Shown one piece after another: positions 12,699 through 25,600 of a stretch of 64,000 bases of DNA (positions are counted from its first letter, which is position 1; each line of letters starts with the position of its first letter). The DNA lies in assembly GCA_035222895.1 (NCBI GenBank), contig JAVYIG010002733.1, forward strand, positions 62,001-126,000. Direction: 5' to 3'. The position numbers and the translations under genes were made by a program. The notes below the pieces were generated by a model. That model was not told the DNA's origin and did no database searches. It worked only from the letters and a program-made list of their open reading frames with translations. This stretch comes from Strongylocentrotus droebachiensis. Lineage: Eukaryota; Echinodermata; Echinoidea; Camarodonta; Strongylocentrotidae.

Positions 12699-15600
12699 GG
12701 GGGGGGGGGGGGGCCAAGGCCCCGCTCGGCCCCCCCCCCCCTGGATCCGCGCCTGGGCATCGATCCGCCTTCATATTTGCAAAGGAAGATAGGGCGCTAA
12801 CAGATATGATGCACAATTAATTAATATCTAGAATTATCGGGAGGGTCAACCCCCTCCGCCCCCTGCTGAATCGCCGCCCTTGCTTCTAAGAAGACAGTTG
12901 GATTTCGTCATATTAACTGCAATGAAGATGCACCTGTGAAAATGCATTATCAATTTAATTATGGCCAATTCTCTCCTGTTTTTCTTAAGCTATATAAATA
13001 GTTATCAGCATCATTCTTTTTCTTCTTCTTCTTTATCTCCTTCTTCATTATCGATATTTTCATTATCATTAGTAGTAGTAATATTATTATTTGTATCATC
13101 ATCAATAATAATATTATTATTATTATTATTATCATTATCAGGCGCGTACGCAGGATTTTTTCAAGGGGGGGGGGGGATTTAATATTCATTTTTAAATCGG
13201 GCCGAAAATTTCGCAACGACTCAGCCAGCCGCTGAATAAGCGGGGGGGGGGGGGGGGGGGGGTGAGGTCAACTTTGTTAGGTCAGCCATTGGTATAATTT
13301 TTATTTTTATTTTTTTAATAAAAAAAATAAAAAAATACCAAAGGGGGGGGGGGGTTGCTAAAAAATACACACATACAAAATACCAAAGGGGGGGTTTAAC
13401 CCCCCAACCCCCCCCCCTGCGTACACGCCTGACCATTATACAGTAGGCTTGCAGGTGCACAATGTGTGTGTGAGAGAGAGAGGCAGGATTGAGGAGTCCT
13501 GAAAAGGACTCTCGGTAATCTTCCCTCTCTCTCTCTTTCTCACATGGTGCACCCGCAATCCTACTGTATATCTACATCACCATGCAAGCCGATACTTACA
13601 AGCAGCATTATTATCATTGTTATCATTATTATTATTGTCAATTTATTATTATTATTAGTACAAATAAGTGCATTTGAGCCCGACAACACAACCCGCCATA
13701 TCTTAGCTAACCCTACTAAATCGTAGATAACATGTCAACATTATGAGAGTGCTGCACTTTTTATGCAATTCTCATATCGATCCATTAATCGTATTCATCC
13801 ATTCTCGCTTATGATTCTCTCCCTATCGCTCTTTAGTACAATCCATTTAACATGTCATCAAAATGCACTTATTTTTTGTCTTACCAGTTACCACCTTTAT
13901 TATTTCAATGTATAGATGGATGCAGTCTTTATGGACAGTCGTCTTGCGAGCAGTTATAATGCAACAAAGGTCGATGGTTTTCGGTAAGATACATGTAGCT
14001 CGAATATTTTTGTCAAGAAATGCAGTTCACAAAAGGTTGATGGCTTCGCCAACATAATGTTACGCATCCATGTGAATAACCCTCTCCATAATTTCATGTC
14101 ATTAAGATAGAGCTTCAACTCAACCTGACAAAATAAATGATTCAATGATACGTTGGAATAAACCATTATCGGGTGAATGAAATGTGGATAAACATGGCCG
14201 CCCATTTTGGTACGGTGTAGGAGGAGTTTGTAACCTTTTTTTCCTTCATGTTGAGTTGATTCCCATAAACTGTGATATACAATATGTACGAAATGCAATG
14301 CCCAGCATGAGGGTAACCATTTTTCTGGTCAACTTTGGAGCAATTTCATGCCTAATTTGAATAATTTGCTTAAACACAATCACATTCTGTCACGAATCGA
14401 GCAAAAAATGATCTTCAAGTTGGGCCTATATATAATATTGTCCAAAAGCTGGTCGAACACATATTTTCTCTCATGTTGGCCAATTTATGAAATTGTTGCC
14501 AGAATGAGATAATGGATGTAACTCTTTTAACAAAAAATATAAAAGAAAAGGAATATACAAATAGTAAGTAAATATAAATGCCAGTATTACGTCTGATTGA
14601 TTCTCTTTTGAATTCCCTTTTTTATTTGGATTTTTTCTTGATTTTTTCTTCTTTCGTTTTCAGGTCAGGGAGTGTGATTGTTATGTTCAAGATAATCCTG
14701 ACAGACATTCCGGCTAAGTTCATTGCTCTTCCATTCACATCTCACAACCAAGTTAAAACCAAAGAACACATCAGACATATTATCAACAAGGTACGTAAAG
14801 GTTATCCCAGTGGACCGAAATCCAACGAGACAAAAAAGTTACAAAAGGTTCATTATACCGACAAAGCCAAAAGGGGAAGATATACAAAATATAGGCCTCT
14901 TGTGCCGTCTGTCTTGAGGCCCCCCCCCCCCCCAAAAAAAAAAAAAAAAAAATTGTAAAAATGATTTAAACAAAATTAAAAATGACAATGTGGGTCTCGC
15001 GTGATGTCGGTCCCGTAGGCTGTGGGTAAAGTGAAACCTTACAAGATTTGTTTTTACACGATCAAGGCGGGCTTGATCGTGGGCTGTACGTATCAAAAGC
15101 GTGTACTACGCCCGATACATGAATAGTTAATCATAATAGATTATCACATTAAAACATGAGAATATATATATTATTTACAGACATACACCTAGTTGACCAT
15201 TTCGTATAGTTAGCCTTTATCTATTGTACTTGGAACAACTCTTTTTTACAAGCATTTTTATAACCCCTAACTAAAGGTGTAATATATAAATTCACGACAA
15301 ATGTCTTGTATATTGACACAAGCATGGATAGTAATTAGATTATATACATATCCCGTTTTTAAGTCAATGGGTTTCACGATATAGCACAATTCCTCCAAAT
15401 GTCCGAATTGTAACTTTGAACAGGTATATACTTTAAGTTCACTGCGTTCATATAATTACAGCTCCTTGTTATTCAAGAGATTTCCATTTAAGGCCAATTT
15501 TTCTCCACGAGCGACCCCTATTGTTATTCTTTTGACCCAAGCTGTCTGTATTCTGGTTTCTCTTCAAACCAATGGAACAACTATTTTTTTCAAATGTGTC

Positions 15601-16546
15601 ATGCCCGGAATATGATAATTATGATTTATTTGATAAATCGATTGAAAGATGTATTGTACGGATTGACGAAGGATTTAAGATGACCCCATTTATCATCCTT
15701 GTTAATAGGCGCATTGATTTCCTATAATCCTCAGGTGAAAGAAAGGAATCATCACCATACCTACCTTAGTAATCAAAACATAAATATTTTCCAGAAAATA
15801 TAGGTCACTAGAAAGACAGATCGTCAATGTATTTTGCCTTTGCCTCTTGATGAATGAAACATTCCCTTTTTTAATAAAAGAAGGTAAAACATTTGTGAAT
15901 TTGCATAACATTACAGATTGTTGTGTGTTGTATGAAAAATGAATATTGCCGTAAATACAAGGCTTGTATTCACGGCAATATCTGTAAATGCTACAATATT
16001 TTGATTTACAGATTGATACAAGCTTTTCTCAAGTGACCAATCTAAAATTCCGTGGTGGTGATGGGGGGGGGGGGGGGGGGCTTCTACTTATACTACTACT
16101 ACTATTTGTATTTCTTGTGTACTTAAAGTACAACAGAGTGTGTTTCCAGGGGGCGGCAAGTGCTCCCCATGACCCCCCCCCCCTCCCCCCCCTCCGTCCC
16201 CTCAACCTGCCGTCCCCTTAATCATAAGCCATAGGGTAAGCAAAACACGTCATCATCTTGCTTTTTATTGTGTTGTTATTTTGACAGACGATTCATCTTC
16301 ACGCTGCTGGTGTGGGAGCCCAAGCAGGAATCGAAATGGATTTAAATTCGCTTATCATTCATGAAGGTAGGTACAAGGATGAGAAGATGATAATTATAAT
16401 TATGGTAGTTGGAATAATAGGAGAAGGAGGAGGAGGAAGAGGAGGAGGAGGAGAAGGAAGAGGAGGAGGAGGAGAAGGAGGAGGAAGAGTAGGAGGAGGA
16501 GAAGGAAGAGGAGGATGAGGAGGAGGAGGAGAAGGAGGAGAAGGAG

Positions 16547-16578
<32 letters not shown>

Positions 16579-16598
16579 GAAGGAGGAAGAGGAGGAGA

Positions 16599-16632
<34 letters not shown>

Positions 16633-19600
16633 GAAGGAAGAGAAGTAGAAGGAGGAGGAGGAGGAGCTAGAGGAATTATGAGGGAGACAAAGAGGGGAAG
16701 GAGAAAAAGAAGTAGGCAAATGAAGAAGATGTAAAATAAAAATCGAAGAACGAGATGGAGATGATGATGAGGAAGATGATGTTACTGGCAATGATGATGT
16801 TTGTTTTTGAGGATATCATCATGTTAATATTCATGCAGGTAGCTGTTACCAGAAGATAGTTTTTTCTTAGTTTTTCCATTAAATGCTTCCACAATGACCG
16901 ACCGAATTATTGAATTATTCCATGCTAACACGACTCATCATTTTGATTATTCCTTCATCCCCTGTATTTAGTTTCTTTACAGCGCGATGAAGAAATCGAA
17001 GGTGAGACCATGCACAAAAAAGTTTTTTTTATAGAAACGAAGCACTGAATAAAGATTATAAATAAGATAAGAAATTTAAAATGTGTATTTGAAGCACGAG
17101 GACGCCCAATTGTATCACAAATAAATCATAGGTAATTTACATTATGCCAATTCGGTTCATTTTTGAAAGACTTTGCGATCGTCATGTAAGGGATTCTTTA
17201 ATGTTATATGAAAATCGTATACCTATGTGTTATTACATCTGTAATAACCTACTAAATTTTAGAGTTTGACAACAATTTTGTTTACCAGAAATAAGAAAAA
17301 GATCGATATTCGCCGAGAAGAAATCAAATTTAGGTCACTTGTACGTTTTTTAAAATAAATATTGCATCATGCTATATTACACAACGAAAATTTATAATTA
17401 TCTATATAGAAAATTTACGTCGCCTGGGTGGCAGAAGGGCGTTAGCTCGAATTTCAGGTCAGAAATGAAACGCTAAGCAAAAGGGCGTTAGCACTAAATC
17501 GTCTCAAACTTTTATAAAACTGACGTGTTCTACTATACATTTCTATTAGTCTTTTAAGTTTCAAACCAATTTTCAGGACGGAAAGCAGGTTAAATATGAA
17601 ACAAATCTTTGAATGCGAATAATTCTAAAAGTACTTTTCGAGGTTCTCGTGCGCTAACGCCTTTCTGCCAGCCGGGCGGCCGTTCGTCTAAAGACATTTG
17701 TCATTTAAGAGGGTTATTTATTTCCATCATTCAGTTTATGAAAAACCATTTGTCGAGTGACAGTTTACCACTTTTTGTATTTCGATGTATAAGTATCTGC
17801 CCATATAATAATTATTAGTTTTCATTTTCTACTTTTAATGAAAATTATTTTTTATTTTGCTTTCCTCTCGTTAGTTGAAGCAAAGTGCGATATTCCTACG
17901 GAAAACGGTGAGTTAATCAAAAAACTTTGATGAGCACTGAAATGACAATAATAGCATCCAATTCATGTGATCAAAATCATCCATTATCTGACTAAGAATC
18001 TATTGAATTGAAATCAATTTCATACTAGTAAATTATTGAATGTCTCAGTCATTTTGTTTGTTATTTGTTAATAAGGCTATTCAGTGAACAAGATGTAACA
18101 ATAAACACAATAGTCGGGGGGAAGGAGATGGGCTGGGCTCTTGGCCCATTCTTTAGTTGCAGACTTAGGTGATTGATGATAGAAACGTCTAAAAAAACGT
18201 ACGGAAAAAATCACCTTATTAAATTGCTATCTCTATCAATATTCCTTTTTTCCATTTAGTATATACCTACCTTAAAGAAGGCGACATCATAAATGTTACA
18301 ACGCCGTGTTATCCCGAGCTCGTCATGCTCGGCAACGGAATCAGCAGGGTCTTCGTAGCACCCGAGGGAAACAGAATTAAAATCTCATTTTCCGAGTTCA
18401 GATTCGAAGACGGTAAGAAGTACATGACAAAATTGTTTATCAATGAAAAGTCTAAAATTTCATAATTCGAAATCGAGATGATAAAGACATAATTTATGAG
18501 GGGAAGAAATAACGTTATAAAGGACTTTTTATTGAAATAAAAATGTTTAGATATATCATATAACAAAGACTCATTTGATTTCCGTACATATCGCAATTTA
18601 CATACATATCGCAATTTACATATTTATCAATGTTTAATGCCCACTAAACAAGGGGCGTCTTTTGCTGACGTAGGAATGCGTCAAGGACTGTCTAGGGTTT
18701 CGACGAACCGTGCCAAATAAAAAGTTTATACATTGTTACGGTTCCACACGAGACGGTATATTGATTGCATTAGTAGCTGCGCTAGTCATGCCTGTTAAGG
18801 AAATCAATGCATATCATGGCCATTTTAGATTAATTCTTGTACGGTACTACACTTACATGGTGCGTCAAACACTGCGCCAGTAGCTGACGAAGTCCTACGT
18901 CAGGAAAATGACGTTTCGTGTGCAACGGGCCATGGAATTCAACATCGTCAGCAATACGGCAATCCAACATATGCCTAGGCGTTGTGGCGTGCGCCTGTAA
19001 TCCAGCTAATAATGGAAGTTACAAACTACGTTTAAAGGTCGGTGTACCAGGCACGTTTTGGTCTGAAAGACAAGGACAACTTCACGAGGGTGTATGTGAA
19101 TGAGGACCTAACCAGGCTGAGGTACTCGGTGATGATGGCGGCCAAAAAGATAGATGGAGTCAAGAGTGTGGCGACAAGGTCAGGAACAATTGTCTGCAAG
19201 ATGGATGATGGCGATTTTAAAACAATTCGCAACCCTGATGACCTTTTTGATCTTGGACTTGATGATATGGATTACGCTCGCTTCAAGCTATTTGTCATTG
19301 CTTGATTTTCTTTTTATCTGAGTAATTTTAAGTCATTAATAGAAAAATGACTTTAAAATGGAGGACAATGAACTCAATCTGTGTCTTAGTTCACACAAAT
19401 TAACTCCTGTTAATTTTGATGATGTTCTGCAAACCAAAACTGAAAATGCATTTTCTCTTACACATGTCAATATCAGATCTTTGAATAGAAATATAGAAAA
19501 CCTAAAACTGTTATACGAATGTAGTATCAAATCAAAATTTGATATAATATGTTTATCTGAAGTGTGGAGCGTACCAGACACATCCATCTTGGGCATACAA

Positions 19601-22600
19601 GGCTATACTTTAGAGGTGAAATGCCGCAATCATACTTTAAGAGGTGGAGGTGTTGGTGCATACATTCACTCTTCCCTTAAATACAGGCTTTTGGGAAATT
19701 TTGAAGTAGCACATGCTGAATCACTTTGGTTGGAAGTAGTAATTAATGAAAAGAAGATCATTATTGGTGTCATCTATCGCAAGCCAAATACAGATATTCA
19801 TGAGTTTCAGGATAGTCTGTTAAGTATTGTACATGATCTGAAATTAGACAAAAGTCAATGTGTGCTAACTGGAGACTTCAATATCAATCTTCTAGGCGAT
19901 GAAATGGCAGCTGATAACTTTCTCACCTCCATGCAATGTATCGGCATGCATCAATTGATTAATTTTCCTACTAGAGTAACGCAACATGGCTTCTCTTTGA
20001 TTGATCATATATATACCAATATGAATGTTCCCAGTATTCATGCAGGAATAATTGAATCTGACGTTACAGACCACTTTCCGATCTTTACCATTTTTAAGTC
20101 TAATATACAATTTAAGAAAAAGTCTTGCCGAGGAAAATTAATGTCTCGTTCTTACAAGAACTATGATGTTACAAAATTCCATGCTGAGCTTGCCAACATA
20201 ACATGGGAATCAGTTTATGCAGCGGATGATGCTGATCTCGCATACTCCCGTTTTTGTGAAATCATGACAAAAGTGTGTGATGAGCATGCACCAGTTGTAG
20301 CTCAACACGGTAAAAGGAGAAAGAACGAACCTAAGAAACCTTGGATTACAAAAGCTATAATGAATTCCATAAAAAAGAAACATACAATGTATTCACAGGT
20401 TCTTGCCACCAACCACAATCCTGTCTATTTAACAACATACAAGAAGTACAGGAATATGTTAACTACAATAATCAGAAACTCAAAGAGAAATTACTATAGT
20501 AGGATATTCGTTGAAAATAAGGGTGATACTAGCAAAACATGGAAGACTGTAAACGAGATTTTAAGTGGTGGAAACAATTCGTTTAAGCCAACAGTGGTGG
20601 ATAAATTGTGTGTGAATGATACTGGTACTAATGAAACCCTGTGTAATGAACAAGATATTGCAAATGCATTTAATGACTTCTTTGTTAATGTTGGTCCAAA
20701 TTTGGCGAATGCCATACCAAACACAAATCGTAATACAGAGAAAGTTTTAGACGATGGTGTAGACAAATCTTTCTTCTGGAAACCAGTTACTGAGACTGAG
20801 GTTAACAACCATTTAATAGCCTTGAATGTAAAGAAAGCTAGTGGGTATGATAATATGCCAATCAAGCTGATAAAAGATGCTGTGCACTATGTAACTTCTC
20901 CCCTTACATTTATTTTCAATCTGTCTTTCACCTCTGGTAAATTCCCAGATGCCTTTAAAATAGCAAAAGTGACACCTGTTTATAAGAAAGGACCTAAAGA
21001 TGAAGCAGGAAATTATAGACCTATTTCAGTATTACCTGTTCTTGGGAAGGTTTTTGAAAAAATTGTAAATAATAGGCTTCTTGACTTTCTTGAAAAAAAT
21101 CATGTATTATATGAGCACCAGTATGGCTTCCGTAAAAAATACAGTACAAAATTGTCAATGATAAATTTAGTTAACACTTTGAGGAATTCAATGGATGAGG
21201 GAAGAATCACACTTGGGATATTTGTAGACTTTAAGAAAGCATTTGATACAATTAATCATGATATTTTATACAGCAAACTTTCACACTATGGAATACGAGG
21301 AATAGCATTACAGTGGTTTAAGGACTATTTTTATAGAAGATTTCAATTTGTACAGTACGGAAATGTAACATCTCCCATGCTGCCTTTAACATGTGGTGTA
21401 CCGCAAGGCTCTGTCCTAGGCCCAACGCTTTTCCTACTTTATATTAATGATATGCCATTTGCTACACGTTACTTTAACTTTCGACTCTTTGCGGATGACT
21501 CAAACTTGTTTCATACATTTCCTGAAGGGCAAAAAGAAATTGATATGACTGAAGTGAACACAAATCTTCAAATTGTTTCAGACTGGTGTAATGCTAATAA
21601 ACTGACAATTAATTTACAAAAGACGAGTTATATGCTAATAAGAAACCAGAGACGGCAGATTAATGTTCAAGGGCAACTGGCTATATCAGAAGCTGAAATA
21701 ATAGAAGTTGATTCTTTGCTCTTTGTTGGGATAAAGATTGATAAACACTTGACTTGGAAACCCCACATACAAATGGTTAATAAATGCATCAGACAAAAAG
21801 TAGGAATCCTCTTCCGCTTACGGCATTTTGTGCCTAGAAATATCCTAGTGTTGTTGTATAAAACCTTTATTCAACCTCATATATCATACGGAATTGAAGT
21901 GTGGGGGAGCACTTACAAGTCTCACTTAAATTGCATACTGTATACACAGAAGATGGCCATACGGACAATCACATTTAGCCATTTTATGAGTCGTTCAGCA
22001 CCATTGTTTTACGAATTGAAAATCTTAGATATTAACAAGTTCTATGAGTTGTCTCTATGTACATTTATGTATGACCTAGTACATAATAATTTACCTCACT
22101 GTTTGACGGATTATTGTGATAAAATTGAGCATAGATACAATACAAGAAAAAGAGAAAAGGGCCATCTACGTATACCACTGTATAAAACAACACAAGGCAA
22201 ATTTTCAGTAACTTGTGTAGGAACCCGATTATGGAATGAACTTCCCGATGAAATCAAAAACAAAGGGTCTAGAAACACTTTTCGTAAACATCTCAACGAT
22301 TACTTGATGAATAAGTGATTGAATTATGCAAGTACACATGTATATATTGTAAATAATCTCCATATTACATTTTTGTTGTTTTTTTTTTGTCAAAAAAATG
22401 CAATTTTTTGTATAAATAATCTGTAGATACATGTATCTATGACTTTTTAACCTGGTATATCCTCTTCATAATTATATTTGGAGTGTAGAAATTGTGCTAC
22501 GGTATTACTCAACATGTATACTTCTACTGTCAAGTTTTATTTTTTGATAATGATATATTTATTTTTGCCAAGTGTGTGCTAAGAACAGGGGCCAGAGAAA

Positions 22601-25600
22601 AGACATATGTCTAGCATATCAATACTTTGTTAGGTTTTTCTTTAATATGATCTATAATATTCATTTATGAACATGTACCATTCACGATGTATTCAAATGT
22701 TTAATCACTGATGTTATTGATGATGAATAAATAAAATCAAATCAAATCAAATCACTTAAAATAATCATATCAGATTGATACCCAATACAAACCCAATACA
22801 AACACAAACACACGCCTCCCTTGCAAGGTAAGTACTCATTTTTCCTGTCTTTATCATTGCTTCTTACAGAGGGAGAGTACCTATATCTCGGTAGTGAGCG
22901 AGAGCCCGACGTCGTGGGGACGTTCATCGCCCGATTCACCGGCTACGACCTCCCACCCGATATGATGAGTGCTGGCTCGGGACTCTGGATACGCGGATGG
23001 TCCTATAACGGGATCGTTGGTGGGCTTTTCGACGCCCAGATTACCGTCATCAAGAACGAAATGGGTATAAATCGCTCTAGTGAGATACCAATCTCACAAG
23101 CCTGTATGTGAATGATAAAGTACATAACAAACACTTTTTTTTTAAATCTTTCATTCTTTCGTTCTTTGGTTTTCTAAACAATATATTCTTTATTTCGTTT
23201 TGGCATACCTTAACAAGAATTAAGTATTATCAGTTGCTACACTTTCTTTGTTACATTACTGATACTTCAAGAGCCTTCATTCCAATTTTCCCTCTTTTCC
23301 TATTCACCATACAAACTGAACACTCACACAACCTCCCCTCCCACCCTCTCTCTCTCTCTCTTTCTATCCCTCTCTCCTTCTCCCACTTTCTCTCCTATTT
23401 CTATCACCCCTTCCCCCAACTCTCCCCCTTTCTCTTTCTCTCCCCCCTCTCTCTCTCTCTCTCTCTTTCCCCTTCCTGTATCTCCTCCCCTCTCTCTATA
23501 CATATATATATTTATCTCTCTCTCTTTCTCTTCCTCTTTTCTGTCTCCACTATTCCCCCCTCCCCCTCTCTCTCTTCTCTTTCTCTCTCTCTCTCATTTC
23601 CGCATCGTCTATACTTCCGCTTTTTCTTCTTCATCACCACCCCTATTTTTACCCTATCCTCCCTTTAATATAAAATGTATATAATTGCATTAACCAATTC
23701 CTTCTCCCTCTCTCCATCTTTCAGTTGACTTCGATTGTCCACCTGACACAAAGCCTTGTCGGTACGCCCTCAGGTGTTACTCAGAGGCAGATCAGTGCGA
23801 TGGCCATACCACGTGTCCAAGTGGTACCGATGAGTTAGGTTGTGGTAGGTAGGCCCGTCTCTCTACCTTTTCATGTTTCCCATTTTTATGTTTTTATGTC
23901 AATATTACCTTTATTGTGCATAAACAAAAGGAATTACAAAATAAGTCAGGGTTACGCGACAACCCAAGTTATACAATTCTAAGACATAATACCTTACAGA
24001 CTAAAATAATGAATACAATATAAATATAAAAAGTATTTTCGAAGAAATTTGAAATTAAAAGTCTCTTTTTTGTAAATAAGTTAGCGATAATTTTTTTATT
24101 TACCTTTGATGTTTTATTACCTTTGAATTCATAATGTGTTTTTTAAACAGTTTTAACTGCGGTAACTAGTAAAACACAGTTCTTGACATTCTAACTTAAA
24201 ATGAGCATGTGTTCTAAAAATTTAAGTGCAAGTAAACCCTATTACCAATACTTTTTACATGTAACATATATATTTGGATTCAGTATTATTTCACCTTTGT
24301 TTTGGCGTACTTTTCAATTCCAGAATGCTACCCTCCTCTGTCGTACTTCAAGTGTTCAGACGGCCGTTGTCTTTCTCGTCAGTTCATATGCAACGGACCT
24401 CAAGGGTGTTCAGACGATGAGGCATACTGCGGTGCGTGTATCTCTCTCTCTCTCTCTGTCTCTTTCTCTCTCTCTCTCTCTCCCTCTCTTTCTCTCTAAC
24501 GAATTTTACCGAACACAGTGACATGATTATTTAAAATAATCATTGACCAATAGGTTAATCATTAAATGAATAAATAAATAAGAATTACAAAATGATACAA
24601 ATAAATGAAAAAATAATATATATAACTCACTTGTACCTCACTTGATCCAGGATTATTTAGTCTTTAGACTGTTGTTACTATCCACGGTTTCCTTTGGTTG
24701 GGGGTTGTCATCATATTTATGTTTGCTATCTTTTACAGGTTTTACCTGTCCAAATGGGAAGAACATAACGGATGTATTCATGTGCGATGGTTTCAACGAC
24801 TGTGGAGACTTTGCGGACGAGCGGCAAAATTGTTGTAAGTCATTTTAGCTTCGATGAATCTCACTTTTGGTTCGATTCAAAACTCTTTGCAAAACCATAG
24901 CTAGATAAAAAATTGGAGAGATAAAACGACTGAATAATCATCTTTTGAATTCCGCATGCGACTTTAGAACGGTTATTTCGCCTTTTTAAAAACCTTCCTC
25001 AATGTTCTCGTTTTTCTCATTTATTTTTTGAGCAACATAATTATTATCGGTTTTCTAACTACAGGTTTAACTTTAAAAATGTTGAATCCATGTTGATGTA
25101 ATTTGTCATATTATCTCTTCATGGTCTTTCTTTCTTTCTTTCTCTCATCCCCCCCCCCCTCTCACTCCCCCCCCCCCTCTCACCCCCCTCTCTCTCTCTC
25201 TCTTTCTCTCTCACTCCCAATCTATTTATCCATCACTCTCTCTCTCCCATACTCCCCCTCCCCCTCCCCCTTTCTCTCTCTCTCTTTCGCTCTCTCTCTC
25301 TCTCTCTCTCTCTTTCTATTTCTACATAGCATGTGATCAGGAAGATCAATGGCAATGCCCCGATGGAACGTGCATCTACACAAACAATGTATGTGACGGG
25401 TTTCCTCACTGCCCAGGAGGGGACGATGAGGCAGACTGTCGTAAGTTGGCGATTTCTTTTCGTACAATTTCGAGTAAAAACGAAGCTCTTTGGTTTCAGA
25501 TAATTGTTTCATAGTTCATTTGTTTGTATCTGTTGATGTAACCGAAATCAAAAGTTCATTGGTAGAAAAATAACATGCGCAATATGTTTATCGATCTATA

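Larger units (their letters stand above)
19037..22754 (+). mobile_element. 5'-truncated non-LTR retrotransposon (LINE, CR1/L2-type)
   Basis: Contains the C-terminal part of ORF1, a 52-bp gap, a complete ORF2, a 3' UTR and a tail of AAATC repeats (about 22729-22754) typical of CR1/L2-group elements with short-repeat tails. The 5' part is missing: the ORF1 frame is closed by a stop just upstream of 19036. It lies in sense orientation in the intron splitting the CUB domain. Clean target duplications were not found. Confidence 0.9.

Noticed and set aside
12164-12820. Long overlapping open frames on both strands
   Set aside because: Pure polypyrimidine/polypurine and poly-G/C composition.
16342-16791. 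Poly-Ser frame on the minus strand
   Set aside because: Antisense reading of the GGA microsatellite.
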